The notes under the pieces are model-generated. The model saw only the letters and a list, made by a program, of their open reading frames with translations. It searched no databases and was not told the origin of the DNA. The translations under genes and the position numbers were made by a program. Shown here piece after piece: positions 18,331 to 26,300 of a DNA stretch of 64,000 bases (positions are counted from its first letter, which is position 1; the number at the start of each line of letters is the position of its first letter). Source of the stretch: Chitinophagaceae bacterium (lineage in GTDB: Bacteria > Bacteroidota > Bacteroidia > Chitinophagales > Chitinophagaceae); NCBI GenBank assembly GCA_947447265.1, contig CANFKC010000019.1, positions 1 to 64,000 of the forward strand, read 5' to 3'.

Positions 18331-19620
18331 TCAATGCGCAAAATCAACCTCGAAATTTTTCATGCGCTCTATTGGTGGGTTAAAGTAGCCGAATTTTAGT
18401 TTTGGAAACTCTTCCTGTATCAGCTCTATCATTTGTTTTACGCCCATGCTTTCGCCGGTATCTGCAACATTCATTTTGCCGAGGTACCAGTCAGGGTCAA
18501 TATTGAAATTACGCCACTGTATCATGCTGATGTCTGTTTCCCTGATAAACGCGCACAGTGCATCGAATTCAGCAATGCTGTCTGTCATGCCCGGGAATAC
18601 GAAATAGTTGATGGATGACCATCCGCCATATTTACGAACGACCTTCAGGCTTTCAATCAGGTCTTCGAATTTGTAATTGTTAGGCTGGTAGTATTTTGTG
18701 TAAATGTCGGCGCGCGCAGAGTTCATACTCACCCTGATACTATCGAGGCCTGCCTGCATTAATTTTTCAACCGCATCGGGCTTGCTTCCATTGGTATTTA
18801 TATTAATGCTGCCTTTTTTAGTGTGCTTGCGTATTTCTTTAATGGCATCAGCTATGGTTTCCCACATCAGCAGCGGTTCGCCTTCGCAGCCCTGCCCAAA
18901 GCTTACAATAGGGTAGGGCGCTGTTTCCAGATGCGGCACCGTATATTCTACAATTTCTGCTGCCGTCGGCCTGAACGTGAGCCTGTCCTGGGTTGAAACA
19001 ATAGTTTCCTCTTCGGGCTGGAAAGAGATGCAGCCAATGCAATTGGCATTACATGCGGGCGATGTAGGTATAGGGCATTCCCAGCGGCCCATAAAGTAGT
19101 TGCGAGATGCCGGGCAACTATAAGTAAGCGTGCACTTTTCTGCAAGGTGTTTTACCAGTCTGTTGTGCGGATATGCCTTAACAAATTGCTCTACGCCTTC
19201 TTTAATTTTACGGTCGTTATAACCGGCACATTCCTGGCGTATATCGAGTTCTATTCTTACCGCGGGTACATAGAACTTACTGTTCAGCCATCCAGCCGCT
19301 GTATAAGAGAATAGTGGCAATGTAGGGGCATCTGGCATGGTTTCGTATGCCGCAAGGTAGAGGCCGGTATGTGCAGGTGGTATAAACGCAGCAACCGCCC
19401 AGCCTTTTTCGCACAGGCGCATATCGCCGGTCTTCACGTCTATACCTATGCCGCGCCTGCCTGGCAATTCGTACAGGGTGCCGCCATCAGGTAGTTCTAT
19501 CCACTCATCATCAGGTATTGGTGTGGCATCCCAGCCAGTACGGCCCACAACATAAAGGCTGGTATCTTCAAAAATATTGCCTTTACCGTCAGAATACATT
19601 ATGTATGGCGTTGTCATCAT
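18331..19620 (-). CDS. Radical SAM protein
   Basis: A 429-residue cytosolic enzyme. The 4Fe-4S/SAM motif is Cys190-x3-Cys194-x2-Cys197 (ACNANCIGC). Downstream are GQGCEGEPLL, SININTNGS and RVSMNSARADIYTKYYQP, which match the GGE, ribose and SAM-binding strands of the radical SAM barrel. The ~185-residue N-terminal extension is unusual and has extra cysteines (Cys163, Cys169, Cys182) just ahead of the barrel that may bind a second cluster. Substrate unknown; the barrel resembles the pyruvate-formate-lyase-activase/MoaA-like group. A -7/-33 promoter lies at 19680-19712, and the short leader contains a 7-base hairpin TGCAGGC/GCCTGCA (19644-19662). Confidence 0.87.
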   Translation of the reverse strand: MMTTPYIMYSDGKGNIFEDTSLYVVGRTGWDATPIPDDEWIELPDGGTLYELPGRRGIGIDVKTGDMRLCEKGWAVAAFIPPAHTGLYLAAYETMPDAPTLPLFSYTAAGWLNSKFYVPAVRIELDIRQECAGYNDRKIKEGVEQFVKAYPHNRLVKHLAEKCTLTYSCPASRNYFMGRWECPIPTSPACNANCIGCISFQPEEETIVSTQDRLTFRPTAAEIVEYTVPHLETAPYPIVSFGQGCEGEPLLMWETIADAIKEIRKHTKKGSININTNGSKPDAVEKLMQAGLDSIRVSMNSARADIYTKYYQPNNYKFEDLIESLKVVRKYGGWSSINYFVFPGMTDSIAEFDALCAFIRETDISMIQWRNFNIDPDWYLGKMNVADTGESMGVKQMIELIQEEFPKLKFGYFNPPIERMKNFEVDFAH

Positions 19621-19679
19621 CAGCTTTCAATAAATAAGAATAATGCAGGCATATCGCCTGCACCGTTATTAATAATTTG

Positions 19680-19712
19680 CAAATTTACCGGCAATTTTCC
19701 GGTTAAATGCAA
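19680..19712 (-). promoter_or_regulatory. Promoter of the radical SAM gene
   Basis: On the minus strand, TAAATTTG (19680-19687) and TTG (19710-19712) are 22 bases apart. Confidence 0.6.
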
Positions 19713-19765
19713 TTTCTGCGAAAGTGGGAAATATATTTTGGGGAATTATTGTGAGATGAGGCTGC

Positions 19766-20440
19766 CTATTTTACCTCGTTGCCATTAATTTCCAGTTCCA
19801 GTTTCTGGCTTTTATTAGCTGCGGTAAAATGCACATACTGTTCATTGCCGTCAGCGAACCGAACCTTACCATTGTACTCAACAAAATTGCCACCCTGGTT
19901 TTCAACAGTTAAGTCTTTCATGGCAGGGTTGTTGGTTTTGAAGAAAAGCGCCTCACCCTTGGCGAATAATTTCGGGTGGTCTTTTTCGAAGTTGGCATTG
20001 GTTACGGTAATGTTTTCCCAAATGCCTTTTTCGCGATAGGGGGTTATTCCGTACAATAAAATTTCGTTGTCATCAACGCTCGTCCCAATATCGGCAGATG
20101 TGTAATTATAGTAGGCCAGTGAATCCATTATTTGTTTGTCCAGTGAATAGCCAAACTGGTCTCCCAGCTCATTTTTGTATTCTAGTTTTTTGTTCTTTTT
20201 AACGAGGTCTTCAATAATTTTCACGCAGATGTCGCCAATTTTCTTCTGGCAGGTTTTTATAATTACCTGGTGTGATATGGAATCCATTGAAAAGTAAATG
20301 CCGTTAACTGATTCTCCCATATTGGGGACCGTTTTGCTGGTTGACCCGGTAGTAATATAGTCGCCATATTTATCTGCATCATCGTCATCGCAACTAGCAG
20401 CAAAAACGAGCAAAAACATAAAAAGCAATAGTTTTTTCAT
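19766..20440 (-). CDS. Hypothetical lipoprotein with DUF-like beta domain
   Basis: A 224-residue lipoprotein. It opens MKKLLLFMFLLVFAASCDDDD with the acylated Cys at residue 17; an acidic stretch after the Cys is the kind of lipoprotein export signal that sends Bacteroidota lipoproteins to the cell surface. The mature part looks beta-rich, with a segment KTCQKKIGDICVKIIEDL carrying two Cys that may pair. No family recognised. It is monocistronic, with its own promoter at 20467. Confidence 0.7.
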   Translation of the reverse strand: MKKLLLFMFLLVFAASCDDDDADKYGDYITTGSTSKTVPNMGESVNGIYFSMDSISHQVIIKTCQKKIGDICVKIIEDLVKKNKKLEYKNELGDQFGYSLDKQIMDSLAYYNYTSADIGTSVDDNEILLYGITPYREKGIWENITVTNANFEKDHPKLFAKGEALFFKTNNPAMKDLTVENQGGNFVEYNGKVRFADGNEQYVHFTAANKSQKLELEINGNEVK

Positions 20441-20466
20441 CGGCTACATTTCAAATATTATATAAG

Positions 20467-20496
20467 CAAAGCTACTTGTTTTACAGTACAAACCAA
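20467..20496 (-). promoter_or_regulatory. Promoter of the lipoprotein gene
   Basis: On the minus strand TAGCTTTG (20467-20474) and TTG (20494-20496) are 19 bases apart. The -33 box touches the arm of the inverted-repeat element at 20495. Confidence 0.6.
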
Positions 20497-20606
20497 TGTC
20501 ATTATCTTAAGGAAAAACAGGAAACCGCAAAGTAGCATTTTCGCAAATATCCGGGATTTAAGAGGCGCAACAAAATATGCTATAATGCCCTTCAGATAAT
20601 GACATT
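20495..20606. repeat. 112-base element with long terminal inverted repeats
   Basis: Arms 20495-20507 and 20594-20606 (AATGTCATTATCT/AGATAATGACATT) are perfectly inverted over 13 bases; a mismatch and four more paired bases extend them. An inner TAGCAT/ATGCTA pair lets the whole fold as one long hairpin. TACAAA occurs on both flanks but at slightly different distances. It may be a miniature inverted-repeat element or a large terminator for the sterol desaturase gene. It lies between two minus-strand genes. Confidence 0.5.
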
Positions 20607-20645
20607 AACTTACAAATTTCACCCTGTTTTTGCATGGGTATCTCC

Positions 20646-21524
20646 TTATTTCTTTTGCAGTTGCCGTGCCGTCAGGGTGCTTCCATCATGGCTCCAGCCG
20701 GGTGGGTTCAGCAGGTATTTCAGCTTTTCCCGCATGGGTATTTTTCGCTTCATATCCTTTGCAATTTCCTTCCATTCGTGAAAGATGATGTGTGTGGGGT
20801 GGTGCGGATTTTCAAGCGGCTTGGTAAGCCCATAGACCGGCTTTTCATGGTCCATTTCTTCCTGGAAGGTGCCGAAAATACGGTCCCAAATGATCAGGAG
20901 CATGCCCATATTTTTATCGAGGTAGGCTATATTGCTGGCATGGTGCACGCGGTGGTGCGATGGGGTAACAAAAATGTACTCAATTACGGCCGGTAATTTT
21001 TTTACTGCCCTCGTATGTACCAGTATGCCGAATATCTGGGTAATGGCATAGGCAAAGAAGATATCGACGGGTTTAAAGTTGAGCAGGGCAAGCGGTATGA
21101 AGTACATGAACCGGTAAACCGGCATAAAGACTGACGACCGGAAACCTGTCGTAAGGTTATACTCATCAGACGAGTGATGCGTAACATGCACTGCCCAGAA
21201 CAATCTTACATTATGGTCAACAAAATGTTCTACCCAAAAAAGGAAGTCTTCGAAAATGATGAGTAAAAACCAATATAGTACCGGCGGATATTCGATATTG
21301 AAATGCAGGCTAAAGAAGAAGGACAGCACAGATAGCGCTATAAAGGTGCGCAAAATGAAATCGATGCCGGCATTAACGAGATTGAGGTAAACGTTTGCCA
21401 GGGTTTCTTTGAACGAGTAAAATTTAAGACTTCGGGCGTTGCTTAGTACAATTTCCAAAGGAATTAAAATAGCGTAGATGGGAATATTGAACAGCAGTAA
21501 AATTTTATCGTAAAGCTGTTCCAT
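20646..21524 (-). CDS. Sterol desaturase/fatty acid hydroxylase family protein
   Basis: A 292-residue integral membrane di-iron enzyme. About four to five hydrophobic segments (residues ~9-28, 60-80, 84-102, 138-175) frame the histidine boxes EHFVDH, HVTHH and HHRVHH that bind the metal pair. Family members hydroxylate or desaturate sterols, carotenoids or fatty acids in the membrane; in Bacteroidota the substrate is usually unknown. I chose ATG 21524 (MEQLYDK); a longer reading frame begins at 21590 but runs through the terminator at 21575-21609. It lies downstream of frr. Confidence 0.88.
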   Translation of the reverse strand: MEQLYDKILLLFNIPIYAILIPLEIVLSNARSLKFYSFKETLANVYLNLVNAGIDFILRTFIALSVLSFFFSLHFNIEYPPVLYWFLLIIFEDFLFWVEHFVDHNVRLFWAVHVTHHSSDEYNLTTGFRSSVFMPVYRFMYFIPLALLNFKPVDIFFAYAITQIFGILVHTRAVKKLPAVIEYIFVTPSHHRVHHASNIAYLDKNMGMLLIIWDRIFGTFQEEMDHEKPVYGLTKPLENPHHPTHIIFHEWKEIAKDMKRKIPMREKLKYLLNPPGWSHDGSTLTARQLQKK

Positions 21525-21574
21525 TTTCAGCGGGTAAATAAAGATATTAAGAATGTTGTGAGGGTGCGAATTGA

Positions 21575-21609
21575 AAAGGACTACCAACAAATATTGCGGG
21601 TAGTCCTTT
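21575..21609 (-). terminator. Terminator between frr and the desaturase gene
   Basis: Perfect 11-base stem AAAGGACTACC/GGTAGTCCTTT (21575-21585 and 21599-21609), followed on the minus strand by TTTTC-like sequence. It is a moderate terminator downstream of frr. Confidence 0.65.
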
Positions 21610-21623
21610 GTGTATTTTAGCTG

Positions 21624-22187
21624 TTAAACGGTCATTATTTCTTTTTCTTTGTCTTTGCAATGTACATCAACCAGTGCAATGTGTTTATCGGTTACGGTTT
21701 GCACTTCAGCTTCGGCATCTTTAGCAATGTCTTCGCTCAGGCCGTCTTTTTGCATTTTTTTAATTGCCTCAATTCCATCGCGTCTGATGCTGCGTACGGC
21801 AACTTTAGCTTGTTCTCCTTCGTTATATACTCGTTTTGAAAGTTCTTTACGGCGCTCTTCAGTAAGAGGTGGCAAATACAGGCGGATATAGATACCGTCA
21901 TTCTGTGGATTCAGCCCTATATTAGAAGCAATGATAGCTTTTTCAATGGTGTGCAGCATGTTCTTTTCCCAAGGCTGGATAGATATCGTCCTGGCGTCGG
22001 GTATTGATACATTCGCTACCTGGTTAAGCGGCGTTGCATTTCCGTAATAATCAACATAAATGCCATCAACAATTTGTGGCGTAGCCTTTCCTGCACGTAT
22101 TTTACTGATTTCAATTTCCAGATGCCTGATAGCCTTAACCATATTGGCCGATACATCTTCAAGTATCATTTCTAATTCCTCGTTCAT
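21624..22187 (-). CDS. frr: Ribosome recycling factor
   Basis: This 187-residue cytosolic protein works with EF-G to split the post-termination ribosome. It shows the conserved RAGKATP motif (IRAGKATPQIVDGIYVDYYG, ~32-50), the ARTISIQPWEK turn and LNPQNDGIYIRLYLPPLTEERRKEL, ending in the helix that returns to the three-helix bundle. Length is the normal 185 or so. Bacteroidota often place frr near pyrH; here it is alone with its own promoter at 22212 and a terminator at 21575. Confidence 0.97.
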   Translation of the reverse strand: MNEELEMILEDVSANMVKAIRHLEIEISKIRAGKATPQIVDGIYVDYYGNATPLNQVANVSIPDARTISIQPWEKNMLHTIEKAIIASNIGLNPQNDGIYIRLYLPPLTEERRKELSKRVYNEGEQAKVAVRSIRRDGIEAIKKMQKDGLSEDIAKDAEAEVQTVTDKHIALVDVHCKDKEKEIMTV

Positions 22188-22211
22188 GCTAATAGATTAT
22201 TTTGAAGTACG

Positions 22212-22242
22212 CAAATGTAGATAATAGCGCAAAGAATTGCAA
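22212..22242 (-). promoter_or_regulatory. frr promoter
   Basis: On the minus strand, TACATTTG (22212-22219) and TTG (22240-22242) are 20 bases apart, upstream of frr. Confidence 0.7.
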
Positions 22243-22364
22243 AAATGAGTGCTAAACGTATATTGGCAGCGTTTTACATTTTATAAATGCGGTGTACATG
22301 AGTTATTCAGAGCCTGTGCCTGATTATAACGTTATTGATAAAGCCTATACCGGCGCACAATTGA

Positions 22365-22396
22365 TTTGGACGGCGTACATAAGCGTGGTAATTTTG
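22365..22396 (+). promoter_or_regulatory. iscA-like gene promoter
   Basis: TTTG (22365-22368) and TAATTTTG (22389-22396) are 20 bases apart. Transcription would start near 22403, so the TTG codon at 22366 cannot start the protein; ATG 22414 is used. Confidence 0.72.
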
Positions 22397-22413
22397 TAGA
22401 AATAGAATATTTT

Positions 22414-22758
22414 ATGGAAACGACTTTGAGTGTGCCAGTTAAATTATCAGAGAGCGCGGTGAACGAGGTAAAGCGGCTTATGGCAGAACCTGATTTTGAT
22501 GCCAGCCAAAAACTGAGAATTGGTGTAAAAGGCGGTGGTTGCTCTGGTATGACCTATGTTTTGGGTTTTGATAACAAGGAAACGGATGACGAAGATTTTG
22601 AAATAGAAGGTGTTCCGGTGCTTATGAAAAAGCAGCATGGCATTTATTTATTTGGCATGGAGGTCGATTTTCAGTCGGGTTTAAATGCACGAGGATTTGT
22701 ATTTAAAAATCCGAATGCCAGCAGCACTTGCGGCTGTGGCACATCTTTTGCAGTCTAA
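22414..22758 (+). CDS. IscA/ErpA-type iron-sulfur assembly protein
   Basis: A 114-residue A-type carrier. The three conserved cysteines are Cys43 in KGGGCSGMTY and Cys106/Cys108 in STCGCGTSF. IscA/ErpA/SufA proteins receive or store Fe-S clusters and pass them to target enzymes. Bacteroidota often have a SufA-like member in a suf operon; this gene is monocistronic, between a divergent frr and a strong terminator. I use ATG 22414 since the promoter lies just upstream. Confidence 0.94.
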   Translation: METTLSVPVKLSESAVNEVKRLMAEPDFDASQKLRIGVKGGGCSGMTYVLGFDNKETDDEDFEIEGVPVLMKKQHGIYLFGMEVDFQSGLNARGFVFKNPNASSTCGCGTSFAV

Positions 22759-22781
22759 CTTATTGGTGGTTTTTATATTGT

Positions 22782-22819
22782 GGCCGTGGTATTGTTTCGC
22801 AATACCACGGCCTTTTTTT
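22782..22819 (+). terminator. Rho-independent terminator
   Basis: Perfect 13-base stem GGCCGTGGTATTG/CAATACCACGGCC with a run of seven Ts. Confidence 0.93.
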
Positions 22820-22898
22820 ATGGCACGAAGTGTAATGTATAGTTCACCAGAGATCAGCTGTTTCAGCCTCTTTTTTGTTAACTGTGTGGCTATTTATA

Positions 22899-22927
22899 GC
22901 CGTTCGTGAAGTTTTTCGACCGTTCGT
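22899..22927. promoter_or_regulatory. LytTR-like direct-repeat operator
   Basis: CGTTCGTGAAGTTT occurs at 22901-22914 and again at 22921-22934, a period of exactly 20 bases. The core ACCGTTCGT (22919-22927) fits the known LytTR half-site pattern [TA][AC][CA]GTTN[AG][TG] in full, and GCCGTTCGT (22899-22907) misses one base. Tandem half-sites about two helical turns apart are how LytTR response regulators bind. No LytTR gene is in the window. The site precedes a microORF (23009) and the giant surface protein (23393). Confidence 0.55.
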
Positions 22928-23008
22928 GAAGTTTATTTGGATACCGCTGCCTGCGCTCCTTACCTTACATCAAGTTTAATAATTGTGAACAATTTAAAAT
23001 CGTGATGT

Positions 23009-23113
23009 ATGAAGCATTTAACTGTGGCCGTGTCTGTTTTCCTTTTGCTTTCCTATTTTATCATATTTGTGATTAACTTGTACTTTATATTTAAGTATCT
23101 CGACTTCATTTAG
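23009..23113 (+). CDS. Candidate 34-residue single-pass membrane peptide
   Basis: ATG 23009 opens a 34-codon frame ending at TAG 23111-23113. The peptide has a Lys-His start, an uninterrupted hydrophobic helix over residues ~5-28 and ends KYLDFI, the shape of a membrane microprotein. It lies 75 bases past the LytTR-like repeats and 280 bases before the giant gene. No family recognised. It could instead be part of a long leader; coding status is only suggested by the clean hydrophobic frame. Confidence 0.35.
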   Translation: MKHLTVAVSVFLLLSYFIIFVINLYFIFKYLDFI

Positions 23114-23392
23114 TAGACGTATTAATCACTAATTAATAGTCATGAAAATGTCATTTGTCTATTATTTTTTTGAATTTTTGGTCGTTGTTTCTTGCTTTTC
23201 TTAACAATTCTTTGTAGTTTTATAATAATCTATATCTGTTTGGTTTCCATTTACGTCGCCATGGATAATCTTTTATTAACTTATTAATAATAATTCCATG
23301 AAAATTAACACCTGTATATTTCAGCGTTTTCGAGGATAGTTTATACATGCACCTGGAATAACACACATTACTCACATTTTAACTTCATAGTT

Positions 23393-26300
23393 ATGATTAT
23401 CTCTACTCCCAAACTATTTAGGCTGGCTAAAGTATCTTTACTTTTAGCGGCCTTTTTTTATGTGTCGCATGCAAGCGCACAACTTACCGGAACAAAGAAT
23501 GTGCCGGGAGATTATGCCACCCTCGGCGCGGCCATTGCCGCTGTAAACTCAAGTGGCGTGGGCACAGGCGGCCTCACAATTAATGTAATAGCCGGTAACG
23601 CCCAAACGGCACCAGTAGCGACGGGAACCGGTTCTGATGCCGCAGCAATAGGTGCCGGCTATGTAATAAAAATCACCTCCAACGCACCAACAGCATCCAA
23701 CCCATTAACGATTAATGGTAACGGTAACACAGTAACCGCGTCAGGTCTTGCTACCGCATCGAACTACAATGACGCAATATTTACAATTGCGGGTACCAGC
23801 TATGTTACCATCAATAATTTTATAATGAACGATAATGCTGCTAACACCACCGTAGCAGCAAGTAATAATAAAACAGAAATCGGTGTTGCAATTGTGCGCG
23901 GAACTACGACAACGTTGGGGTCGCAATACAATACGGTAAGTAATTGTACCATAACATTGGGGCAAGGCGCAGCTTATACCAATACCATAGGTATTTACGT
24001 TAATTCCAGTAACAGTTTCAATGTAGCATACGCTACTGTAACGGCTGCGACATCGGCTGCTGGCGCTAATAGCTATAATTCGTTTTATCGCAATACTATT
24101 TCGGGTGTTACCTCTGGTATTACACTGATAGGTACGGCCGCGTTTAATGATGTGGGCAATGTAATAGGTGCTTCAGGGCAGGGTAATACTATCACCCTTA
24201 CTCCGCAAACTGCTAATATGACGATGACAACTGCCTGGGCCAATTATTTAAAAACAAGGCAGGACGGTGTGTTTTTGATAAACAATAATTCGTTTTTTGT
24301 AAGTTACAATTCCATAAGGTTGGCAACCGGCGGAACGACCAACACTCCGAACAACGGTATCTTCGCCAGTACTTCAGCCAGCGGAGCTTACACCAATACC
24401 ATAAATTTCAATACTGTTTCGCTGACAACAGCAACAGCGGCAATTGCGCTGAACGGTATACAGAATACATCGGGCAACTCAAGCGCCAGCTTGAAAATAA
24501 ATAACAACACGATAAAGGATACTGCAACTACCGGAACGAACATAGGCATTTCTAACACTTCAGCCGCCACAGCTTCCAACATAAACAATAACAATGTACG
24601 GCTGAGTAACACTACTGGCTCCATTACGGGTATCACCAATTCGGGTGCAGTAACTACTGACAATATTACTTTTGATACTGTTACCGGCACAACAACAACA
24701 GGTGGCATAGTGGGCATTGTGCATATTACCGGCGCAGTTACCAATCTTACAATGACCAATAATCGCGCCACCTTAACGTCGGGTGCAGTTGTCTCGTTCA
24801 ATCTTTTTGGTATTGAAAGTTCCGGGGTAATAACAAATCTGGATATGAGCAGTAATAATGTTTCGTTCTCAACTGCGTGCATCAACTCTACCATCCCGAT
24901 CTACTTAACCGGCGGACCTTATGCGGTAAGCACGGTAAATAATAACACTACAAGCTGTTCGTTCACGTCTGCGGGTACTGCATATGGATTCAGAAGTGAT
25001 GCTGGTCATTCTACTTCGTTAAACGCCAACAACAATAACATCACCATAACCGGTTCTGGGGCTACAGGTACAACAATAGGTATGTACAACAACGGTAAGG
25101 ATACCCTGATTAGGTATAACAACAATACTATTACAATCAGTGGTTCAGCGGGCGTTATGAGAGGCATTGAAAATGTTCCGGCAAGCCTTTGTCCATCACA
25201 GTCATTTAACTACAACACTTTTAATTTGTCGACGGCAGGATCTGCGGGTGCCAACAGTATGCGTTATATTAATTCCAGCCCCACCAACCCGGATGCGGCA
25301 GGCATTGTTGACAGTATATGTTATAATACATTAAGCTCAACAAGCGGATTTACTAACACTACCGGCCAATTCTTTTTTATCATAGACCAATTCTCTAACC
25401 CTACTGAAAACATCATAGGCAACAAGACCTCCGGTACCATAACCAAGACGGGTACAGGTACCGCAGCAACCTTATCCTGTGGTATCCGTGTAGGCGCTGC
25501 AAATGCATTTTCGGCTTATAATACCACAACTATTGCGCAAAACAGAATAAGCAATGTTACGGTAGGTTCTACGGATCCGTTCATGGGTATATATTGCGCC
25601 ATCAGCTCAGCACAGGTAATGATCATTAACGATGATACGGTAATGAACAATACAGCCGGATCGAACGATATGCAGGGCATCGCTTTTGATTTCTGCGCTG
25701 CCGGAACCAACATTTACAACAACTACATAAGTGGCAATACAGGTACAGCAAAAGTGAGCGGTATCAGTACAGAGCTGACTCTAGGTACTTCATCTGCAAA
25801 TGTCTTTGGGGCCAATATCTACAATAACAAAATTATCAACTTGTCCAGCTCTGGTGCATCGGGCGAGGTATATGGCATTATGGACTATTCTACTGCGCCG
25901 GCCAACGTGGTTAATATTTACAACGACTCGATAGCCAATCTTTCTGTTTCGGGTAACACAACGCCGTTGATGTATGGCATATATCAGGCCGGTAATACTA
26001 CCGCTAGTATTTATAACAATGTGCTCAACGGTTTTACTTCTACCACTACTTCAGGCAACGCGAATGTAAATGGTATTTATTCCCTGTCTGGCACTACTGT
26101 CAACATTTACAAGAACAAAATGTACAGCATGAATGCAGGCACATCTGGCGGGGCCGCAACGCAGTTGACTGGCATAAACCTTGCGTCGGCTGCATCAACC
26201 TACAATGTGTATAATAATTTCGTTACCGGGCTTGCCGCATCAAGTTCTAATAATCCTAATTCAATTATCGGGTTATTTGCGCAAAGCAACGGTAGTACTT

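Noticed and set aside
24388-24894. 168-codon minus-strand frame inside the giant surface gene
   Set aside because: Val/Pro-rich translation mirrors the Thr/Asn repeats of the real strand; a shadow frame.
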